From NCBI RefSeq assembly GCF_002042965.1, contig NZ_MZNT01000016.1:62001-126000 (forward strand): a stretch of 64,000 nucleotides of DNA, written 5' to 3'. The notes below the pieces were generated by a model. The model was not told the DNA's origin. It did not search any database and worked only from the letters and a program-made list of their open reading frames with translations. Each line of letters starts with the position of its first letter. Position 1 is the first letter of the stretch. Below are positions 58,070-64,000 of the stretch, one piece after another. The stretch is from Paenibacillus sp. 32352 (GTDB lineage Bacteria > Bacillota > Bacilli > Paenibacillales > NBRC-103111). The translations under genes were made by a program, and so were the position numbers.

Positions 58070-58299
58070 GTACCCCGGAAATATGCCTTGCAATCCGTTT
58101 GGGCATTCCCTGCGGTGCCGCGCCAGCAGCATGGATGGCTTTGCGGGGTTATTTTGATCTGTATCGTTGTCGTAATAAGCAATAATTTTGTCCTGATCGA
58201 ACATGCCGCATGCTTGCAAAATGAGGTAAGATAGAGTTAACTATAAACCATACAAAATCTAGTGTAATACTTGGTATTAAGGAAGGGGCAGATCCGGAT

Positions 58300-59199
58300 A
58301 TGTTAGTCAAAACATTCGCCAAGTACAGGAACGACGGACACTCCATCTGGGTCCAGCGATCCTCACATGGATTGCACAATATCGTTGAGGAGCATCGGCA
58401 CGACTATGTGGAGCTGGTCTATGTGGTTCATGGCGGGGGCCGCCACCGAATTAACCAGCAATGCTTCGATATTCATGCCGGAGATGTGTATGTGATTCTG
58501 CCAGGTGAAAGCCATGCCTACGTGGATGTGGGGGCTTCCGGCATAGAAATCATCAATTGCCTGTTTGAGGCAGAGTCGGTGCTTACCGCCTATCCGGATC
58601 AGCCGGATACGGTTCGTGAGCTGGCTTACGTAGCCCCTTTTTTTGAAGAGCTTGCCTTATTACCCCGAAACCTACAGCTGACGCATGAGCAGTCTAGTGC
58701 TGTTGTGGCTTTGCTCGAAAGCATGATCCAGGAGGGAAAGGACATGGAGCCCGGATTCGGGATGGTGAACCGGCTCAAGCTGATTCAATTGCTCATCCTC
58801 TTATCGCGCTGTAAGCTGCAGCAGCAATCTATGCAGAAGCAGCATCGGCCGTTAGCGAGCGGCCATGAGATTTTGGTGCGCCGAGTGAGACATCATCTCG
58901 AAATGAACTTTCACCGAAAAATTACGGCTGCCTCCTTGGCGAAGGAATTTACGATTAGCGAGCGGCATCTGAACCGCGTGTTCAAACAGGAGACGGGGAT
59001 GAGCATTACGGCCATGCTGCAGCAAATCCGAATCGAGCGGGCGAAGCATATGCTGCGCGAAACACCGAAAAGTATAGAGGCGATCGCGCTCGCCGTAGGC
59101 TTCGGGGATGCATCCTTTTTTACGAGATTGTTCGCACGTATGGTAGGCAGTACGCCAGGCAACTTTCGCAAGCAGTTCAAGGCCCGCAAAATATCATAA
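58300..59199 (+). CDS. AraC-family transcriptional regulator
   Basis: A 299-residue protein. The N-terminal cupin-type sensor (HRHDYVELVYVVHGGGRHRI, FDIHAGDVYVILPGE) precedes a C-terminal double HTH (ITAASLAKEFTISERHLNRV, PKSIEAIALAVGFGDASFFT, SPGNFRKQF-like end). It probably activates the adjacent lplABC-type transporter and sulfatase in response to a carbohydrate. Confidence 0.9.
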   Translation: MLVKTFAKYRNDGHSIWVQRSSHGLHNIVEEHRHDYVELVYVVHGGGRHRINQQCFDIHAGDVYVILPGESHAYVDVGASGIEIINCLFEAESVLTAYPDQPDTVRELAYVAPFFEELALLPRNLQLTHEQSSAVVALLESMIQEGKDMEPGFGMVNRLKLIQLLILLSRCKLQQQSMQKQHRPLASGHEILVRRVRHHLEMNFHRKITAASLAKEFTISERHLNRVFKQETGMSITAMLQQIRIERAKHMLRETPKSIEAIALAVGFGDASFFTRLFARMVGSTPGNFRKQFKARKIS

Positions 59200-59270
59200 A
59201 AGGGCCGTATGGAGAAAGGGTTCGCTTGTCGGACCGTATAGTTAAACAGATATAGATAGGAGAAATGGAT

Positions 59271-60851
59271 ATGGATTTGAGTGGAGAGAAGGCTTATTGG
59301 AGGGTTACAAAGCGCAAAAAGCAGAAGAAGGGAAGCCAATCTCGGATAGCGGGAACGATGGCTGCGCTGCTGCTGTCTTCGGCACTGCTTGCGGCGTGCA
59401 GCGGCGGCAAGGCTGCCGGCAAGACGGAGGGAGCGGCTCAGGATAGCGGACCGCTGGAATTGAGCATCATGACGGTGACGCCAAGCACGCCTCCTGCCTC
59501 CGATGACAATGTCATCAAACGCGAGATTGAGAAGGCGACGAACTCCAAGATGTCGATTCGCTGGGTGTCCAACAATATTTATACGGAGAAATTAAATATT
59601 GCCCTGGCTTCCGGAGATATCCCGGATTTGACGATGATTAACGATCCTTTCAACAGCACGTTCCGGACCATGGTCGCCCAAGGCGCATTCTGGGACATTA
59701 CCCCTTATATCAAGGACTATCCGAATTTGCAGAACGGTACGCCCAAGATTGCTTGGGAGCTGACGAAGATGGAGGACGGGAAGAACTACGGGATTCCCCG
59801 CGCACGGGATGAGAACGATGAGTCGTTCTTGATTGTCCGCAAGGACTGGCTCGACAAGCTGAATTTGAAGCCCCCGACAACGACCGAGGAATTATACGCG
59901 ATGATGAAGGCTTTCGCCGAGCAAGATCCTGATGGCAACGGCAAGAACGATACGTTCGGCCTGTCGACGGGGTTTGATACGCTGCTGGGAACGTTCGAGG
60001 GTATTTTTACCGGGGTTAACGGCAAGTGGAAGCTTGAAGGCGATAAGCTCGTCTATACCGCTTTTCTGCCGGAAGTGCGCAAGGCTCTGGAGTTCACGAC
60101 GCAAGCTTACAAGGAAAAACTGCTGCCGGAGGATCAGCTCTCGCTTAAGCTGACGCAGGTTCGCGATTTGTACAAGAGCAACCGTGCCGGCAGTGTTATC
60201 GATAAAACGGGAACGGGCAACAGGGTGTACGCGACCGATTTGAGGAAGCTCGTGCCGGCGTTTAAGGATACGGACTTTTATCCGTTAACCTCCATTAACG
60301 GTTTTACACCGAAGGGAACGGGCTTTAATGGCATCCTGGCGATTCCGAAAACTGTGCCTGAAGCGAAGATGAAGCGGATCTTGAAGCTGATCGACACCTG
60401 GATGACCAATGAAGTAGGCGCCATTCAGCGCTTCGGTCTTGAGGGAGTGCACCATAACGTCGTCAACGGGGTGAAGGTCACGATTCCAGAGAAGCTTAAC
60501 GCGGATAATGCTTCGGACTTTAACCAGATCGTCAATCCGACCGATCCGAGTCTGGATGCGGCTGCACCTACGCCGGATATGAAGGCGGCGGACGACCAGA
60601 AGAGGCGAATTCAGGAGGAAAGGGCCAAGATCAGCGTGCCGGATATCAGTGTTGGCTTAAGCTCGCCAACTGCGCTCAAGGTGCTTCCGGATTTGGAGAA
60701 GCAGATCCTGGATCTGAAGTCCAAGATCGTCATCGGAAGAGAGCCTATCAGCGCTTGGGACGATTTCGTAGCCAAGACGAAGAATAACCCGGACGTGATC
60801 AAAATGACGGAGGAAATGACCCAGGCCTATCACAAGCGGATCGGCAAATAG
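59271..60851 (+). CDS. LplA-like extracellular solute-binding lipoprotein
   Basis: About 526 residues from the ATG at 59271 (AGGAG 8 nt upstream; an ATG at 59265 is too close). A long basic n-region, then a lipobox ending at Cys43 (SSALLAACSGG). Mature type-1 SBP of the Paenibacillus/Bacillus LplA group: IKREIEKATNSKMSIRWVSN, DIPDLTMINDPF, DPDGNGKNDTFGLSTGFDTL. It captures an oligosaccharide for the LplB/LplC permeases encoded next. No ATPase is encoded; a shared MsmX-type ATPase elsewhere is expected. Confidence 0.9.
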   Translation: MDLSGEKAYWRVTKRKKQKKGSQSRIAGTMAALLLSSALLAACSGGKAAGKTEGAAQDSGPLELSIMTVTPSTPPASDDNVIKREIEKATNSKMSIRWVSNNIYTEKLNIALASGDIPDLTMINDPFNSTFRTMVAQGAFWDITPYIKDYPNLQNGTPKIAWELTKMEDGKNYGIPRARDENDESFLIVRKDWLDKLNLKPPTTTEELYAMMKAFAEQDPDGNGKNDTFGLSTGFDTLLGTFEGIFTGVNGKWKLEGDKLVYTAFLPEVRKALEFTTQAYKEKLLPEDQLSLKLTQVRDLYKSNRAGSVIDKTGTGNRVYATDLRKLVPAFKDTDFYPLTSINGFTPKGTGFNGILAIPKTVPEAKMKRILKLIDTWMTNEVGAIQRFGLEGVHHNVVNGVKVTIPEKLNADNASDFNQIVNPTDPSLDAAAPTPDMKAADDQKRRIQEERAKISVPDISVGLSSPTALKVLPDLEKQILDLKSKIVIGREPISAWDDFVAKTKNNPDVIKMTEEMTQAYHKRIGK

Positions 60852-60890
60852 CGTCCTATAGGGCTGACGTAAAAAGAAAGGGTGACATCC

Positions 60891-61871
60891 ATGGAGCACA
60901 CCGAAGGACGCATTGTGCCCGTACGCCAGAATCATCCGCACAGCGGCCGCAAGACGCGGCCCTTCTGGCGTAAGCTCGGGCTGGACATAAAAAGAGACCG
61001 CTATTTGTATTTGATGGCCCTGCCCGGGATCGTATTTTTCCTTATTTTCAAATATGTGCCGATGTGGGGAATTGTGATTGCCTTTCAAAATTATTCGCCC
61101 TTCGGAGGGGTCAGTCATAGCCCGTGGGTAGGGCTGGAGCATTTTCAGCGGTTCTTCTCCACCACTGATTTCTGGCTACTCTTTCGCAATACGCTCGCGA
61201 TTAATGTATTGAATTTATTGTTCTTCTTCCCGCTGCCTATCCTTGTGTCGCTGATGCTGAACGAGCTGAGGAGCGTTATATACAAACGGTTCATTCAATC
61301 GGTGATATATTTGCCCCATTTCTTGTCATGGGTTATCATAGCCGGTTTGACGTTCATGCTGTTCGCCAAAGGGGAAGGCCTGATCAACCATTTGCTGGAA
61401 GCGATGGGGCAGGAGCGCATCGACGTGCTGACGAACCCGGACCTGTTCTGGGTCATGGTGACGGTACAGTCCATGTGGAAGGAGGCCGGCTGGGGGACGA
61501 TCGTCTTCCTTGCGGCTATCGCCGGAGCCGACCCGCAAGTGTATGAAGCCGCCAAAATGGACGGAGCCGGACGTTTCCGGCAGATGTGGCATGTCACGCT
61601 GCCTGCCATTCGCAGCGTCGTCGTGATTCTGCTCATCCTGCGGCTCGGGCATATGATGGACGTCGGCTTTGAGCAAATTTTTCTTATGTATAACGGGGCT
61701 GTTTCCCAGGTTGCCGAGGTATTCGACACGTATGTATACCGTAACGGGATTCAACGGGCCCAGTTTAGCTACAGCACTGCCGTAGGCTTGTTCAAGTCGG
61801 TCGTCGGGCTGATCCTGGTTGTCGTATCCAACCGGATTGCCAAGAAGTTCGGCCAGGACGGCGTATTTTGA
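60891..61871 (+). CDS. LplB-like ABC sugar permease
   Basis: About 326 residues from the ATG at 60891 (AGGGTGA 6-7 nt upstream). Six membrane helices and the EAA loop (EAAKMDGAGRFRQMWHVTLP) that contacts the ATPase. It heterodimerises with the LplC-like permease at 62440. It lies 39 bp downstream of the SBP gene. Confidence 0.92.
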   Translation: MEHTEGRIVPVRQNHPHSGRKTRPFWRKLGLDIKRDRYLYLMALPGIVFFLIFKYVPMWGIVIAFQNYSPFGGVSHSPWVGLEHFQRFFSTTDFWLLFRNTLAINVLNLLFFFPLPILVSLMLNELRSVIYKRFIQSVIYLPHFLSWVIIAGLTFMLFAKGEGLINHLLEAMGQERIDVLTNPDLFWVMVTVQSMWKEAGWGTIVFLAAIAGADPQVYEAAKMDGAGRFRQMWHVTLPAIRSVVVILLILRLGHMMDVGFEQIFLMYNGAVSQVAEVFDTYVYRNGIQRAQFSYSTAVGLFKSVVGLILVVVSNRIAKKFGQDGVF

Positions 61872-61913
61872 CAGGGGGGCGCGTTGCTTGGCAAGCTCTG
61901 GGTTGTTTGTAGA

Positions 61914-62082
61914 GATTGAAAAATTGCAACGTTATTCCGGTGGGGTATCTCCCTCCGGACGCTGTTGTTATCAGGAAATTTTCAATGTATCCGCTATTTG
62001 GCGGTGATTTCCAGATAACAAAGGCGGACGCTATCGCTCCTCCAGGAGGCACCCCACCTTCACCTTTTGCATTTTTCTCTAC
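61914..62082. repeat. Structured dispersed repeat, copy 2
   Basis: Bounded by GATTGAAAAATTGC and GCATTTTTCT, which can pair. Next stem GGTGGGGT (61939-61946)/ACCCCACC (62051-62058); core stem TTGTTATCAGGAAAT/ATTTCCAGATAACAA; conserved single-strand motif AAAGGCGGACGCTATCGCTCCT spans 62020-62041. It is the uninterrupted relative of copy 1 (opposite orientation). Confidence 0.82.
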
Positions 62083-62095
62083 TCAACAATTCTCT

Positions 62096-62159
62096 AGGCT
62101 TTGCTTTCGCAAAGCTTGGAGAGCAGCTAATGAAGTTGGCTTTGCTAAGCAAAGCGAGG
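62096..62159. repeat. Two GCTTTGC palindromes
   Basis: AGGCTTTGC-TTTC-GCAAAGCTT at 62096-62117 and TTGGCTTTGC-TAA-GCAAAGCGAG at 62136-62158. They are members of the same short palindrome family as 42171-42209. Confidence 0.7.
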
Positions 62160-62193
62160 ATGTTGAGGGAGCTGTAGCGCTTAAAATAATGCT

Positions 62194-62327
62194 GCTATAC
62201 TCCGGTGCGGTATGCCCCTCCAGCCGCTGTTGAAACCCGTGAAACATGATTATATTAAGCGGTATTTTCACGAGTTTCAAAGGCGGACGTAAACTCCTCC
62301 GAGGCATACCGCACCTCCGTATATAGC
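62194..62327. repeat. Structured dispersed repeat, copy 3
   Basis: Outer stem GCTATA (62194-62199)/TATAGC (62322-62327); stem GTGCGGTATGCC (62205-62216)/GGCATACCGCAC (62302-62313); core stem TTGAAACCCGTGAAA/TTTCACGAGTTTCAA; conserved CCGCTGTTG and CAAAGGCGGACG. The stem sequences differ from copies 1 and 2 but remain paired. Confidence 0.8.
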
Positions 62328-62361
62328 ATATTCCCCGCAAAACTAGACTCTTTAACAATCC

Positions 62362-62428
62362 AAGGCTTTGCACAGCAAAGCCCAGAGCAGAAGCTTACGA
62401 AGCAGGCTTTGCTACGCAAAGTCCTTAG
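62362..62428. repeat. Two further GCTTTGC palindromes
   Basis: AAGGCTTTGC-ACA-GCAAAGCCC (62362-62383) and, after AAGCTTACGAAGC, AGGCTTTGC-TAC-GCAAAGTCC (62404-62424). The 62391-62428 unit is nearly identical to the segment nested in copy 1. Confidence 0.75.
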
Positions 62429-62439
62429 GAGGTACACTC

Positions 62440-63312
62440 ATGAAACATACTACTTTAGGAGACTCCGTCTTCCGATATACGAACGGCGCCTTGCTGGCGC
62501 TGCTCGCATTCCTGACCTGCTTTCCGTTCTACTACGTTGTCGTAGTGTCTTTTACGGATCCCGGCGAATATTTGCAGAAAAAGTGGGTGCTGTTTCCCGA
62601 TCATTGGAGCATAGCTTCCTACGAATATTTGCTGTCCACCAAAGCGTTTCTTCGATCGGTCGGCAACAGCACCTTTCTGGCCATCGTTGGAACGATCTGC
62701 AGTTTAACGGTGACATCGACGATGGCGTACGCCCTTTCCCGCAAACGGATGCGCGGACGCAAAGCGATTCTTTTCATGGTGCTCTTGACGATGCTGTTCA
62801 GTCCGGGACTCATCCCCCACTACATGCTGGTCCGGCAAATGGGCTTGATCGGAAGCGTGTGGTCGCTGATTATTCCGGCGCTCACCAGCGGCTGGAACGT
62901 GATCCTGATGAAGGGCTTCTTCGACAGCATCCCCGCCGAGCTGGACGAGTCTGCCGCCATTGATGGAAGCAACGATATCCGAACCTGGGTCACTATTGTC
63001 CTTCCGCTATCGCTTCCGGCCATCGCCGCATTCGCTCTGTTCGATGCTGTCGGCTATTGGAACCAGTTCTTTTCAGCTCTGCTGTATTTGAACGATTCCT
63101 CCCAGTGGCCTATTCAGGTGCTGCTGCAAAATATGCTGCTTAACGCCTCCAACACGGATTTGCAGGCCTATGATGTCTCCATGCAGCCGCCTCCGTCGGA
63201 GATGCTGAAGATGGCTGCAGTTGTAGTAGCTACCGTACCGATATTACTGGTATACCCTTTTTTGCAAAAGCATTTTGCCAAAGGCGCTATGGTAGGCTCC
63301 ATCAAAGCATAG
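62440..63312 (+). CDS. LplC-like ABC sugar permease
   Basis: About 290 residues from the ATG at 62440 (AGGAGGT 8 nt upstream; the open frame back to 62368 runs through repeat DNA). Six membrane helices, EAA-type loop (DESAAIDGSNDIRTWVTIVL) and the family end FAKGAMVGSIKA. Partner of the LplB-like permease, from which it is separated by 568 bp of repeats. Confidence 0.92.
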   Translation: MKHTTLGDSVFRYTNGALLALLAFLTCFPFYYVVVVSFTDPGEYLQKKWVLFPDHWSIASYEYLLSTKAFLRSVGNSTFLAIVGTICSLTVTSTMAYALSRKRMRGRKAILFMVLLTMLFSPGLIPHYMLVRQMGLIGSVWSLIIPALTSGWNVILMKGFFDSIPAELDESAAIDGSNDIRTWVTIVLPLSLPAIAAFALFDAVGYWNQFFSALLYLNDSSQWPIQVLLQNMLLNASNTDLQAYDVSMQPPPSEMLKMAAVVVATVPILLVYPFLQKHFAKGAMVGSIKA

Positions 63313-63335
63313 GATAAACAGAGAGGATGATGGTC

Positions 63336-64000
63336 ATGGTACAAACCAAACCGAATATTATTTTTTTCATGACGGACCAGCAGCGCTGGGACTGTATCGG
63401 CCGGTACAACGAGCATATTCAAACCCCGACCCTCGATAAGCTTGCCGATCAAGGAATCGTCTACAACCAGGCGGTGTGCCAAGCGCCCATGTGCGTGCCC
63501 AGCCGAACCTCCATGATGTTTGGCTACTATCCGTCGCAGCTTGGCGTGCTGACCAATTACGGCGGCCTGCACGACGAAGATAAGCTGCCGAGCGATCCGC
63601 TGCCGGAGCTGATGCGCAAAGCGGGATATCAGACGGCCGGCTTCGGGAAGACGCATTGGAACCACGGTGAGAAGAATCCCGTTCCTCCGACGAGAGGCTT
63701 CGAGGTGCGCGCGGTAGGACTTGCCCGCAATAGCGGGCATTATGAAGACGGGGCGGTCATGATGGGCGATGCCGAGCCGGAGGGCTTGGCCGCTTACCAT
63801 GAGGAGACCCGGAATTACGGCGGCGGGGAAGAGAACGCGAACGGGTATATCGGCTGTACAAGCCGGATTCCGATGCACTGGCACCGGGACGGATGGGTAG
63901 CCGAGGAGTGCATGAAGTTTTTGCAAAACGGTTTGGACGAATCTAGACCGCTGTTTTTGTACCTGTCCTTCCTGAAGCCGCATGCCGGGTTCAACGTGCC
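63336..64000 (+). CDS. Sulfatase (type I, formylglycine-dependent), cut by window end
   Basis: The first 221 codons are present, from the ATG at 63336 (GAGAGG 9 nt upstream). Alkaline-phosphatase-superfamily sulfatase: metal-binding NIIFFMTDQQRWD, and the Cys-type formylglycine motif C53-V-P-S-R57 followed by TSMMFGYYPSQLG. Then TAGFGKTHWNH. No signal peptide, so it acts inside the cell on an imported sulfated sugar. It is 23 bp after the LplC-like gene. A formylglycine-generating or anSME enzyme is needed but not seen here. The C-terminus lies beyond the window. Confidence 0.9.
   Translation, partial: MVQTKPNIIFFMTDQQRWDCIGRYNEHIQTPTLDKLADQGIVYNQAVCQAPMCVPSRTSMMFGYYPSQLGVLTNYGGLHDEDKLPSDPLPELMRKAGYQTAGFGKTHWNHGEKNPVPPTRGFEVRAVGLARNSGHYEDGAVMMGDAEPEGLAAYHEETRNYGGGEENANGYIGCTSRIPMHWHRDGWVAEECMKFLQNGLDESRPLFLYLSFLKPHAGFNV

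Larger units (their letters stand above)
61872..62439. other. 568-bp repeat-filled gap between the two permease genes
   Basis: Permease genes of this transporter type are normally 10-40 bp apart. Here the interval holds two structured repeats (61914-62082 and 62194-62327) and four GCTTTGC palindromes (62096-62119, 62136-62159, 62362-62383, 62391-62428). No protein gene is present. The last palindrome runs directly into the AGGAGG of the downstream permease. Confidence 0.85.

Noticed and set aside
42053..62327. Structured repeats as riboswitches or guide-RNA elements of TnpB/IscB type
   Set aside because: No TnpB/IscB-like gene is adjacent and the positions (between permease genes, after sigB) do not suit a riboswitch; left as a dispersed structured repeat.

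Overview
The window looks like a chromosomal segment of a spore-forming Firmicute of the Paenibacillaceae (Paenibacillus or a close relative). This rests on a GerA-type germination operon, SinI/SinR, a sigma-B operon, an LplABC-type sugar ABC transporter with an AraC regulator, a copper-amine-oxidase-like surface domain protein, strong AGGAGG ribosome sites with frequent TTG/GTG starts, and moderate GC (judged by eye, not computed). No rRNA, tRNA, CRISPR array, prophage or complete insertion sequence was seen.

Layout. (1) 1-10 kb is an exopolysaccharide/biofilm block: a UbiA-type prenyltransferase, a SinR-like repressor with two palindromic operators in front of it, glmS, a HEAT-repeat membrane protein, a processive GT2 synthase, a pseudo-receiver protein and a membrane-anchored glycoside-hydrolase-like protein. 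It is closed on the opposite strand by a second SinR and a 56-codon SinI antirepressor gene. (2) 10-18.6 kb holds small accessory units: MerR/aldo-keto reductase, sugar phosphate isomerase, YerB-like lipoprotein, Gfo/Idh/MocA dehydrogenase, GH43-like hydrolase, and a lactonase divergent from an HxlR regulator. (3) 18.7-25.8 kb holds a gerB-gerA-gerC operon, an ECF sigma/anti-sigma pair, and TetR/DUF4188. (4) 26-45 kb is dominated by the general stress response. RsbY (receiver-PP2C), RsbK (hybrid kinase) and RsbM (CheR-type methylase) homologues, plus a further hybrid kinase, lie at 26.8-33.8 kb; rsbV-rsbW-sigB lies at 40.4-41.9 kb. Good sigma-B-type promoters (GTTTCA, 14-15 nt, GGGTAA) precede rsbV, a DUF948 gene, GlsB-YtxH and an unknown gene; weaker variants precede other genes. 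glgC, leucine dehydrogenase and a yjlC-ndh pair lie in between. (5) 45-51 kb holds cell-envelope genes: GNAT, TagO/WecA-type transferase, M16 peptidase and PBP2. (6) 51.4-55 kb is an unusual signalling module: an ECF sigma factor, a membrane protein with a short cytoplasmic head and an extracellular solute-binding-protein domain, and a related solute-binding lipoprotein, with no transporter beside them. (7) 55-64 kb holds a membrane-anchored FAD oxidoreductase, a surface protein, and an AraC-LplABC-sulfatase locus cut by the window end.

The most unusual items are these. A probable frameshift lies in an A8 tract in rsbV. A family of about 135-200 bp structured repeats is present in three copies (42.05-42.25, 61.91-62.08 and 62.19-62.33 kb) with covarying stems, one copy carrying a nested 37-bp palindromic repeat. 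Three 38/39-bp hairpin repeats sit in the leader of a YflT stress gene. The others are the ECF sigma/solute-binding-protein module and the phosphomimetic receiver in the polysaccharide operon.
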